From: Parabacteroides merdae ATCC 43184
Lineage (GTDB): Bacteria > Bacteroidota > Bacteroidia > Bacteroidales > Tannerellaceae
Assembly (NCBI RefSeq): GCF_025151215.1
Contig: NZ_CP102286.1
Span: 682,001 to 746,000 of the forward strand
DNA: 64,000 bases
Reading direction: 5' to 3'
Shown: positions 26,608 through 34,831 of the stretch, piece by piece
Layout: each line of letters opens with the position of its first letter
Position numbering within the stretch: position 1 is the first letter of the stretch
The notes under the pieces: generated by a model
The model's database searches: none
The model's input: the letters and a program-made list of their open reading frames with translations, nothing else
Told to the model about the DNA's origin: nothing
Translations under genes and position numbers: made by a program

Positions 26608-28002
26608 ATGACTAACAGAAGAAACTTTGTTAAACAAGCCGCAGCGGTGATGGCGATGGCTGCTATGCCGGGGGTAATACAGTCGGCTTCGGAAGAACGA
26701 GAGAAAGGTCTGACATTGAAACGTTCCCAAATAAAGGTGGACGATCAATGGGATGTAATCATTGTTGGAGGTGGTCCGGCTGGATGTACGGCGGCTATTG
26801 CTGCGGCTCGTGAAGGAGCAAAGACTTTACTAATAGAAGCGATGGGACAGTTGGGAGGAATGGGGACAGCCGGAATGGTTCCTGCTTGGTGTCCGTTTTC
26901 CGATGGTGAAAAGATTATATATAAAGGACTTGCTGAGAAAATTTTTAGAGAATCGATGAAGGGTGTGTCTCATGAACCTGAAAATAAATTGGATTGGGTG
27001 AGTATCAATCCTGAATATCTGATGTCCATTTATGATCGGATGGTAACGGAATCTGGAGCTAAAGTATTGTTCTTTTCTCGGTTAGCGGCGGTCGAGATGT
27101 CGTCGGATGATACTATTGATGCGATCATTGTTTCGAACAAGGCAGGTTTGGTGGCTTTTAAAGGTAAAGTATATATAGATGCGACAGGAGACGGAGATTT
27201 AGCTGCTTGGTCCGGAGCATCTTTCAAGCGTGGGTATGATGAGGAGGGTTCAGTACAGATGTCCAGTTTATGCTTTTCTTTTGCAAACATCGATTCTTAT
27301 GATTATATAAATGGTCCGACACTTTATGTTTGGAAAGATGAAAGCACACCGCTTTATAAAGCGGTCCGGTCGGGAAAATATCCTTTGGTAGATACTCATT
27401 TTTGTAATAATCTAGTCGGTCCGGATGTCATTCAATGTAATGCGGGACATATGACGGTTGACACGACAGATCCTTGGGCTATTTCTGAAGCAATGATTTT
27501 GGGACGGCAGAAAGCTGTTCAGTATCTGGAAGCCATGAAAGATGTCCGGCCGTCTACCTTTTCCAATGCTTTTGTCGTGAAAACGGCTTCACTGCTTGGA
27601 GTTAGGGACAGTCGTCGGATAGAGGGCGATTATATTTTTACGGTAGAAGATTGGAGACAGCGGAAATCTTTTGAAGATGAGATCGGGCGTAACTGCTATT
27701 ACATAGATGTCCATAGCGGAAAACATAAACCTGAGCATTATAAAAAAGGTGAATCTCACGGTATTCCGTACCGTTGTCTGACTCCTAAAGGAATTAAGAA
27801 TTTGTTGACTGCCGGTCGTTGTATATCGACAGATGAACAAGCTTTTGGCAGTACCCGTGTGATGCCTTGTTGTTTAGTGACAGGAGAAGCAGCTGGAATG
27901 GCTGCCGCGCATGCAATCAAGCAAACAAGAAACGATGTCCATAAGATTGATACTTCTTATTTGAGGAAAAGATTGAAAGAGGAAGGACAACTGATTTTGT
28001 AA
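26608..28002 (+). CDS. Exported FAD-dependent oxidoreductase, short form
   Basis: A 464-residue flavoprotein of the PF12831-like group. A twin-arginine-like signal, NRRNFVKQAAAVMAMAAM, begins the chain, consistent with export of a folded flavoprotein. The FAD motif DVIIVGGGPAGCTAAIAA lies near residue 47, followed by GGMGTAGMVPAWCPF. DATGDGDLAAWSGA and a C-terminal FGSTRVMPCCLVTGEAAGM complete the fold. It lacks the N-terminal module found in the two following paralogues. The reaction is unknown; location next to SusCD suggests oxidation of a sugar or other glycan part in the periplasm. Confidence 0.88.
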   Translation: MTNRRNFVKQAAAVMAMAAMPGVIQSASEEREKGLTLKRSQIKVDDQWDVIIVGGGPAGCTAAIAAAREGAKTLLIEAMGQLGGMGTAGMVPAWCPFSDGEKIIYKGLAEKIFRESMKGVSHEPENKLDWVSINPEYLMSIYDRMVTESGAKVLFFSRLAAVEMSSDDTIDAIIVSNKAGLVAFKGKVYIDATGDGDLAAWSGASFKRGYDEEGSVQMSSLCFSFANIDSYDYINGPTLYVWKDESTPLYKAVRSGKYPLVDTHFCNNLVGPDVIQCNAGHMTVDTTDPWAISEAMILGRQKAVQYLEAMKDVRPSTFSNAFVVKTASLLGVRDSRRIEGDYIFTVEDWRQRKSFEDEIGRNCYYIDVHSGKHKPEHYKKGESHGIPYRCLTPKGIKNLLTAGRCISTDEQAFGSTRVMPCCLVTGEAAGMAAAHAIKQTRNDVHKIDTSYLRKRLKEEGQLIL

Positions 28003-28042
28003 TATAGGAATGCTTTTTCATAATTTATAAATATTGATTTTT

Positions 28043-29950
28043 ATGAAACAATGGTGGTTTATTATATTGTTGATCATTTCTTTTCCTCTGAAAGCGGATA
28101 ACATATTTGTTGAAGCGGAAAGTTTTGATTGTAGAGGAGGATGGGTTTTGGATAATCAGTCTATGGGACAAATGGGGTCTCCTTATTTGTTGGCACATGG
28201 ATTAGGGGTTCCGGTTGAAAATGCTTCGACTGTGATCCGCGTTGAAAATGGAGGAAAATACCGTGTGTGGGTTAGAACCAGAGATTGGGTGAAGCAATGG
28301 GATCAAACGGCTTCTCCCGGACGTTTTGAGCTATTGCTGAATGGAAAAGCGTTGGAGGTGACGTTTGGCACGGAGAGAGCGGAATGGCATTGGCAGGATG
28401 GTGGAACGATTTGTTTGAAAACTGGTGAAAACCGGGTTGAACTACGTGATCTGACAGGTTTTGATGGTCGTTGCGATGCTATTTTTTTTACCTCGGCATT
28501 GGAGATGCTTCCTCCTGATGGGAAAGAAGAATTGACTGTTTTTCGTCGGAATATGTTGGGATTACCTGAAAATCCGGAAGATGCGGGAGAGTTTGATTTG
28601 GTTGTTGTCGGTGGAGGCATTGCGGGATGTTGTACAGCCCTCAGCGCAGCCCGTCTTGGATGTAAAGTCGCTTTGATCCAGAATCGTCCGGTTCTGGGAG
28701 GAAATAATAGTTCGGAGGTTCGTGTCGGACTTTCCGGATTGATCGCTCAGCAACCATATCCGAATTTGGGAAATCTTGTGGATGAACTTGGTCCTGTCGG
28801 GCATTGGAATAATTGGGAAGCAAAACGGGATTCTTCGTCAGTCAGGAGTCGGCAGATTATGAAAATATTACATCAGTATCCGGAAAAGACAATTCATAAT
28901 GCAGGACCTGCATCTAATTATGAGGATGAGAAGAAATTTGCTTTGTTACAGAATCAGGAAAATTTGAATTTATTTCTAAATACACAGGTAGTTGATGTTA
29001 AAAAAAATGGAAATAAGATAGTTTCTGTCATCGGAAAAAATATAATATCGGGAAAAGAATATATATTTAAAGCTCAATTATTTTCTGATTGTACTGGAGA
29101 TGGAGAAGTCGGTTTTCTTGCTGGAGCAGATTATCGTATGGGAAGAGAAAGTAAAGAGGAAACAGGTGAACCTAGAGCTCCTTTAACATCAGATCTATTG
29201 GTTATGGGAACTTCCGTGCAATGGTATGCTGAAGATACCCGTAATGTTTCTGATTTTCCGGATTGTCCCTGGGCTATCCGTTTTGATGAGAAAACTTGTA
29301 TTCCTATAACCCGTGGAGACTGGGACTGGGAAGCCGGATTGAACAATGATCAGATAACAGAAATAGAATATATCCGGGATCATGCTCTTCGTGCAGTTTA
29401 CGGTAATTGGGATTTCTTGAAGAACAAGAGTGAAAAGAAAGATCAATTTGCCAAGAAAAAGTTGGCATGGGTTGCTTATATAGGGGGGAAACGTGAATCT
29501 CGTCGTCTGATGGGCGATCTTGTTTTACGGGAACAAGACATATTGAATGATATTCAATATGAAGATGCGACATTCACTACGACTTGGGGAGTCGATCTTC
29601 ATTATCCCAAACCGATACAGGGGATGAAAGAGGAACCATTTCTGTCTTATTGCGATGTACAGGAGATAAAACCGTATGCAGTTCCATATCGCTGTCTGTA
29701 TTCCCGGAATATCGGGAACTTGTTCATGGCAGGTAGGGATATAAGTGTGACTCATGTTGCATTGGGTACTGTGAGGGTTATGAGAACTGGTGGTATGATG
29801 GGAGAAGTGGTGGGAATGGCAGCCTCTTTGTGTAAGAAATATCATACGGATCCCAGAGGCGTGTATGAGAAATATTTATCGGATTTGAGAATTTTGATGA
29901 AGCAGGGTGTTGGCAAATCAGGTTTTCCGGAAGCTGAAAGTATTGACTAA
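28043..29950 (+). CDS. Exported FAD-dependent oxidoreductase with N-terminal beta-sandwich-like module (1)
   Basis: A 635-residue protein. Signal peptide QWWFIILLIISFPLKA, then an extra module of about 150 residues beginning FVEAESFDCRGGWVLD and including YRVWVRTRDWV and LRDLTGFDGRCDAIFFT; this reads like a carbohydrate-binding or golvesin-like beta-sandwich. The FAD motif VVVGGGIAGCCTALSAARLG starts near 187, with GGNNSSEVRV after it, and DCTGDGEVGFLAGADYRMG further on. The C-terminal VTHVALGTVRVMRTGGMMGE is the second FAD region. The start is the ATG at 28043; an upstream TTG extension is ignored. It is very similar throughout to the next gene. Confidence 0.88.
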   Translation: MKQWWFIILLIISFPLKADNIFVEAESFDCRGGWVLDNQSMGQMGSPYLLAHGLGVPVENASTVIRVENGGKYRVWVRTRDWVKQWDQTASPGRFELLLNGKALEVTFGTERAEWHWQDGGTICLKTGENRVELRDLTGFDGRCDAIFFTSALEMLPPDGKEELTVFRRNMLGLPENPEDAGEFDLVVVGGGIAGCCTALSAARLGCKVALIQNRPVLGGNNSSEVRVGLSGLIAQQPYPNLGNLVDELGPVGHWNNWEAKRDSSSVRSRQIMKILHQYPEKTIHNAGPASNYEDEKKFALLQNQENLNLFLNTQVVDVKKNGNKIVSVIGKNIISGKEYIFKAQLFSDCTGDGEVGFLAGADYRMGRESKEETGEPRAPLTSDLLVMGTSVQWYAEDTRNVSDFPDCPWAIRFDEKTCIPITRGDWDWEAGLNNDQITEIEYIRDHALRAVYGNWDFLKNKSEKKDQFAKKKLAWVAYIGGKRESRRLMGDLVLREQDILNDIQYEDATFTTTWGVDLHYPKPIQGMKEEPFLSYCDVQEIKPYAVPYRCLYSRNIGNLFMAGRDISVTHVALGTVRVMRTGGMMGEVVGMAASLCKKYHTDPRGVYEKYLSDLRILMKQGVGKSGFPEAESID

Positions 29951-29966
29951 TGTAAATATATTTATC

Positions 29967-31826
29967 ATGAAAACGTTTATAACATTATTACTATTATTGA
30001 GTTTTGGATCGGTTCGAGCAGCAGACCTTTTTATTGAAGCCGAAAGTTTCAGTAACAAGGGTGGTTGGAAGGTTGACCAGCAGTTTATGGATTTGATGGG
30101 GTCTCCTTACCTTTTGGCGCATGGGATGGGTGTACCCGTCGATGATGCCTCTACGGAAGTAACGTTTCCTGAAAAAGGAGAATATTATGTATATGTTCGG
30201 ACCTATAACTGGACTTCCCCGTGGAAAAAAGGGGAAGGTCCCGGTAAATTCAGTTTGTCTGTCGGAGGAAAGAAGATGACTTCTCCATTGGGAGCGGAGG
30301 GTTCTGCCTGGATGTGGCAGATAGCAGGAAAGGTGTCTGTCAAGAATCTGAAAACTGTAATCAAATTGCATGATTTGACGGGATTCGACGGTCGTTGCGA
30401 TGCGATCTACTTTACCATGGAAGCTGGCAAGATGCCTCCGTCGGATGTAAAGGAACTGGAAGCATTCCGTCGTCAAGCATTGGGATTACCGGATGAAGCA
30501 CCGGTTGCCGGCGAATATGATCTTGTAGTCGTGGGAGCCGGTATAGCCGGGATGAGTGCCGCTGTGTCGGCCGCCCGTCTGGGTTGCAGGGTAGCTTTGA
30601 TTAATGACCGTCCTGTGGTAGGTGGTAATAACAGTTCGGAGATACGTGTCCATTTAGGAGGCCGTATCGAAGAAGGAACTTATAAGGAACTTGGCGGTCT
30701 GCAGAAAGAATTTGGTCCGGAAAAGGGAGGAAATGCACAACCAGCAGAATATTATGAAGACCAGAAGAAAATGGATTGGCTAGCAGGTGAAAAGAATGTG
30801 TCTCTTTTCCTGAACTATCGCGCGATAGGAGTGACAAAGGAAGGCGATAAGATCACATCGGTTGTTGTCAAACATATCGAAAGTGGTAAAGAATTAAAAT
30901 TCAAGGCACCTCTGTTTTCCGATTGTACGGGAGACGGGACAATCGGTTATCTGGCGGGAGCCGATTACCGTATGGGGCGTGAAGGTCGTGACGAGTATGG
31001 TGAGAGTATCGCTCCGGAGAAAGCAGACAAGTTGACAATGGGTTCTTCCGTCCAGTGGTATTCTGTGGATAACAAGAAATCGAGCCCTTTCCCGGAGTTC
31101 AGCTATGGAGTGGAGTTTAACGACAAGAATTGTGAAAAGGTGATGATGGGAGAATGGACGTGGGAGACAGGTATGAACTTCGACCAGATCAAGGACTTCG
31201 AACGTATCCGTGATTATGGAATGCTGGTTGTCTATTCAAACTGGAGTTATCTGAAAAACCGTATGAAGGAAAATGACCAGTATAAGAACCGAAAATTAGG
31301 TTGGGTTGCTTATGTTGCCGGCAAGCGTGAATCACGTCGTCTGATGGGGGATTATATTTTGAAGGAAGACGATATCACGAAAAACGTGTCTCATGAAGAT
31401 GCTTCTTTCGCCACGACATGGAGTATCGATTTACATTGGCAGGATCCGAAAAACAGTGAACATTTTCCAGGCAATGAGTTCAAAGCGGTGACAAAGCATA
31501 TTCTGATCCATCCGTACGCCGTTCCGTATCGTTGTCTGTATTCTCGTAATGTGGAGAACCTGTTTATGGCCGGTCGTAATATTAGTGTGACTCATGTGGC
31601 ATTGGGAACGGTCCGTGTGATGCGTACGACAGGAATGATGGGAGAGGTAGTAGGTATGGCTGCATCATTGTGTAAGAAATATGATGTGACACCTCGTGGT
31701 GTTTACCGTTCGCATCTGGAAGATTTGAAGACATTGATGAAAGAAGGTGTGAATAAGAAAGGGCTACCGAATAATCAGCGTTATAATGAAGGCGGTATAT
31801 TGAAAGATAAACCGGTTGTTCAATAA
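29967..31826 (+). CDS. Exported FAD-dependent oxidoreductase with N-terminal beta-sandwich-like module (2)
   Basis: A 619-residue paralogue of the preceding gene, starting 16 bp after it. Signal peptide KTFITLLLLLSFGSVRA, then the same module (FIEAESFSNKGGWKVD ... LHDLTGFDGRCDAIYFT), then FAD motif VVVGAGIAGMSAAVSAARLG and GGNNSSEIRVHLGGR. DCTGDGTIGYLAGADYRMGRE and VTHVALGTVRVMRTTGMMGE are nearly shared with gene 1. Compared with gene 1 it lacks about 20 residues after the GGNNSSE motif. The tandem pair is probably an old duplication with divergence in the substrate-side loops. A large hairpin follows at 31840. Confidence 0.88.
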   Translation: MKTFITLLLLLSFGSVRAADLFIEAESFSNKGGWKVDQQFMDLMGSPYLLAHGMGVPVDDASTEVTFPEKGEYYVYVRTYNWTSPWKKGEGPGKFSLSVGGKKMTSPLGAEGSAWMWQIAGKVSVKNLKTVIKLHDLTGFDGRCDAIYFTMEAGKMPPSDVKELEAFRRQALGLPDEAPVAGEYDLVVVGAGIAGMSAAVSAARLGCRVALINDRPVVGGNNSSEIRVHLGGRIEEGTYKELGGLQKEFGPEKGGNAQPAEYYEDQKKMDWLAGEKNVSLFLNYRAIGVTKEGDKITSVVVKHIESGKELKFKAPLFSDCTGDGTIGYLAGADYRMGREGRDEYGESIAPEKADKLTMGSSVQWYSVDNKKSSPFPEFSYGVEFNDKNCEKVMMGEWTWETGMNFDQIKDFERIRDYGMLVVYSNWSYLKNRMKENDQYKNRKLGWVAYVAGKRESRRLMGDYILKEDDITKNVSHEDASFATTWSIDLHWQDPKNSEHFPGNEFKAVTKHILIHPYAVPYRCLYSRNVENLFMAGRNISVTHVALGTVRVMRTTGMMGEVVGMAASLCKKYDVTPRGVYRSHLEDLKTLMKEGVNKKGLPNNQRYNEGGILKDKPVVQ

Positions 31827-31839
31827 TCAGAAAAGTATG

Positions 31840-31909
31840 GGTGTGTGTCAAAATGTACTTGTCTCTGCGTCAAGCGTGGGGACAAGCATATTTTGACACA
31901 CACCTTTTT
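31840..31909 (+). terminator. Long-stem terminator / palindromic element, copy A
   Basis: Arms 31840-31863 (GGTGTGTGTCAAAATG...) and 31881-31904 pair over 24 positions with two mismatches and are followed by five T. It ends the oxidoreductase unit. An inverted, truncated relative is at 34281-34331. Confidence 0.8.
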
Positions 31910-31947
31910 AATATATGTCCATAAAACTATTGCAAGTTTAAAAAGCC

Positions 31948-33399
31948 ATGAAACATAAAGCTCTTTATTTATATCTGATATTATTTTTTTTATTGTGCTG
32001 TTCCGTTACTACCACCGGACAAGAGAAAAAACAGGAACGGTTTACCTTGATGGGATTAGGTGATTCTATTACGGAAGGAGCGGATTTCTTCACTTGCTAT
32101 TTGTATCCGCTTTGGGAAAAATTATTTACAGCCGGGTATCAGTTTGATTTTATCGGTCCTCGTGAGAGTAAATGTCGGATCGGGACGCTTAATCATTGTG
32201 GTTTCAGCGGTAAGAATGTGGAGTTTCTGGAGTCGAAGATCGACAGCCTCTACCGGCTTTATCCGGCAGATATTGTATTGCTCCATGCCGGTCATAACCA
32301 TTTTGCGGAAGAGAAACCTATTCCCGGAATGATAGCTTCTTACAAGTCTATTATCAACAAAATACAGGCGATCAATCCGAATGTCCGTATTTTGATTGCC
32401 CAGGTAATACCAAGCGGGAAACTACCTAAATATTCGTATATCCCGGAATTGAACGAGAAGATTGCGGAAATGGTTGCCGGATTAAACTCCGGACAGGTCT
32501 TTTTGGTCAATCAGGCTCAGGGATTTAACTGGCAAGACTATACGGTACACGATAAAGTACATCCGAATAAGGCTGGTGCGGAGAAGATGGCGACTGTCTG
32601 GTTCGAGGCCTTAAAGAAAGTACTGGCTTCATCGGAGACGGTGTTCTCCCCTGAAATCGTTCGGTATAAGACATTAGAGGATGGAGATTCCCTGGCGCTT
32701 CACATCTTCAAGCCCCGGAATATGCAGGCTGGGGAAAAAAGGCCGGCTATTGTATACTTCTTCGGAGGAGGTTGGAAGTTAGGTACTCCGATTCAGTTTT
32801 ATCGTGAATGTGCTTATTATGCTTCAAAAGGAATGGTTGCTGTATCGGTTGATTATCGTATCGGATATCTGCACCATTCTACTCCGTTCGAGAGTTTTGA
32901 GGATGCCAAAGATGCGATATGTTGGTTGCGTAGCCATGCTTCGGACTATCAGCTTGATCCGGACAAGATTGCCGTAGCCGGTGGTTCTGCCGGTGGACAT
33001 CTGGCTGCCGCACTCGGAACGATCGGGAGTGATGAGACTGTTCCGGCGGGTTACAGGCCGAACCTCTCCGTGTTATATTATCCGGTTATAGACATGGTTT
33101 CGCGAGGTTATGGTTTTCCGGAAATAAAAAGGGATTTTGAAAAAATTTCACCGATCCATCATGTGTCGGAAGCAACTCCCTCCACTCTTATATTGCTTGG
33201 CACGAAAGATCCTATCGTATCGGTCGAAACGATCGAGGCCTATCAAGATAAACTTTTGCAGAAGGGAGTGGATTGTGAACTCCATCTCTTTGAAGGTGCC
33301 GGGCATCCGATCTTTCTATACAGAAAGCCGCTTACGGAAGAGTATTATAAGGTTCGAAAGTTGACGGATGATTTTTTGAAAAGACAGGGATTCCTGTAG
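31948..33399 (+). CDS. Two-domain exported esterase: SGNH hydrolase fused to alpha/beta hydrolase
   Basis: A 483-residue protein with signal peptide or lipobox-like start (LFFLLCCSVTTTGQ). Domain 1 (about 30-225) is SGNH: GLGDSITEG nucleophile, HAGHNHF block III, VHPNKAG His. Domain 2 (about 240-483) is an alpha/beta hydrolase of the acyl-esterase kind: FFGGGWKLG oxyanion loop, GGSAGGHLAA nucleophile, GTKDPIVS Asp and GAGHPIF His. Both catalytic sets look intact, so the protein could remove two kinds of acyl group, or the same group from two positions, on one glycan. It is followed after 6 bp by a truncated GH29. Confidence 0.88.
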   Translation: MKHKALYLYLILFFLLCCSVTTTGQEKKQERFTLMGLGDSITEGADFFTCYLYPLWEKLFTAGYQFDFIGPRESKCRIGTLNHCGFSGKNVEFLESKIDSLYRLYPADIVLLHAGHNHFAEEKPIPGMIASYKSIINKIQAINPNVRILIAQVIPSGKLPKYSYIPELNEKIAEMVAGLNSGQVFLVNQAQGFNWQDYTVHDKVHPNKAGAEKMATVWFEALKKVLASSETVFSPEIVRYKTLEDGDSLALHIFKPRNMQAGEKRPAIVYFFGGGWKLGTPIQFYRECAYYASKGMVAVSVDYRIGYLHHSTPFESFEDAKDAICWLRSHASDYQLDPDKIAVAGGSAGGHLAAALGTIGSDETVPAGYRPNLSVLYYPVIDMVSRGYGFPEIKRDFEKISPIHHVSEATPSTLILLGTKDPIVSVETIEAYQDKLLQKGVDCELHLFEGAGHPIFLYRKPLTEEYYKVRKLTDDFLKRQGFL

Positions 33400-33405
33400 T
33401 ATTTG

Positions 33406-34254
33406 ATGGATTACAATAGTATGGATTATCCTGCCCAGCGTGACTTTGTAAAAGAGTTGGCTGTCGCTTGCCGGAAAGCCGGATTGGGCCTGTTTATTTA
33501 TTATTCGGTGGGTATAGATTGGCATCATCCCTACTTTTTGCCAAATACGATGTATGATCCGGCTCGTCCCCACTATAAAGAGGTTCCTGAGTCTTACAGA
33601 TTCCGTAATGTGGAAGATTTTAAGCATTATCTGAATTATGCAAAAACGCAAATAATGGAATTGTGTACTCAATATGGGCCGATTGCCGGTATATGGTTTG
33701 ATACGGTTGGAGGAGTGTATCAGTATTCTGAACTTTTTAATATTCAGGAAATATATGATATGATTCATCAGATTCAGCCTCATGCATTAGTCGTGTTTAA
33801 AACAGGTGCGAACGGTAATGAGGATTTTATAACCGGAGAAAGAGAAATGGGATCATTGGCTCCTGTCTTTAAAAGTGTCGGATTACCTAAAAAGGTACAG
33901 GACGCTGCCGATTTTTCTTGGGAGAGCAATAAAGAAAAGCCGGCTGAGTTGAACATCCCGATCCAGGCTTTAGGGTGGGCATATCATACTTCTTCGCGAC
34001 AACGGCAGAAATCGGCTGAAGAGGTTATGGAGCTATTGAGATATTGCGCAGATATGAATGCTAATTTATTGTTGAACATTGGCCCTCGTCCGGATGGAAC
34101 CATTCTGGAAGAGAATATTCAGACCTTGGAAAAGGTTGGTAGGCAATTGGAGAAGGATGGTTTTCCAAAATTGAATACGAAATCGTATATGGACTTCCGT
34201 ATGAAAGCGAGACAGACGGTTCAGACAGAAAAAGAAAATCAGACTGCTAATTAA
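33406..34254 (+). pseudogene. GH29 alpha-L-fucosidase-like, lacking the N-terminal part
   Basis: The 282-residue frame begins in mid-domain: YNSMDYPAQRDFVKELAVAC aligns with the region that in intact GH29 enzymes follows the conserved HHDGF motif. About 100 residues with the substrate-binding histidines, and any signal peptide, are absent; the upstream bases encode the intact end of the esterase. Downstream motifs are present: FIYYSVGIDW, GPIAGIWFDT with the likely nucleophile Asp, and LLNIGPRPDGTI. A 5' deletion joining it to the esterase gene is the simplest reading. A TTG at 33403 precedes the ATG. It may still be translated but should not be an active fucosidase. Confidence 0.75.
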
Positions 34255-34280
34255 TTTATACCAAATAAATTACCGTAAAA

Positions 34281-34331
34281 GGAAGTGTGTCAAAATGTAC
34301 TTGTCCCCGCGCTTGACGCACTTCCTTTTTT
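34281..34331 (+). terminator. Terminator / palindromic element, copy B
   Basis: GGAAGTGTGTC (34281-34291) pairs with GACGCACTTCC (34315-34325), then six T. Bases 34285-34320 match the reverse complement of 31866-31901 at 33 of 36 positions, so this is copy A in the opposite orientation with one arm replaced. Confidence 0.75.
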
Positions 34332-34450
34332 GATGATTTCTCAAATTGATATATTAGACGACTAATTATCTGTCCGCTCGAGAAGAAGGCGAATATGGAT
34401 AATTAACAATTCATATTGACACCGAGAGATAATCCCAATCATGCTGCATT

Positions 34451-34717
34451 TTGGATGGCCATCGTCTTATGATGAAGAGCCCGAAAAATTGCCAGAGTGA
34501 AAGCGGCATGTGGAACCTGTTGGTGGATAAAACTGATTGCTGGCTGGAAGCATCCGGTTCTGCAATGTTTGCCTATGCTATGATAATGGAGGTGAAAAAA
34601 GGTTGGCTGGATGCTGCCGAGTATGGTCTGGTGGCATGGAAGGTATGGAAACTTTTTCGTAAAGAGGTCTGTTTTTGGGGAGTAAGAGACAGGCCTCTTT
34701 TTTATGGTCATTCTTAA
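34451..34717 (+). pseudogene. GH105/GH88-like fragment
   Basis: An 88-codon open piece whose central part, GMWNLLVDKTDCWLEASGSA followed by MFAYAMIMEVKKGWLDAAEYG, is typical of the catalytic region of unsaturated glucuronyl/rhamnogalacturonyl hydrolases (GH88/GH105; normally about 350 residues). There is no signal peptide or upstream half, and a neighbouring frame just before it shows another short protein-like stretch, so a frameshifted remnant is likely. With the truncated GH29 it suggests that this end of the locus is decaying. Confidence 0.6.
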
Positions 34718-34831
34718 AATATAGTCGGAATTTTTTTTGTGCTTGGAATTAAATGAGTACTTTCGGGCTCATATATATAATTTTTAGAGGGTAATTGTTG
34801 AATTAATAATCTTATTTTTAATATTATAACT

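Larger units (their letters stand above)
34255..34831. other. Intergenic region after the utilisation locus
   Basis: Holds the inverted terminator element (34281-34331), the GH105-like remnant (34451-34717) and about 110 AT-rich bases before the next gene. No clear promoter for the 1,318-residue gene is visible. Confidence 0.5.
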
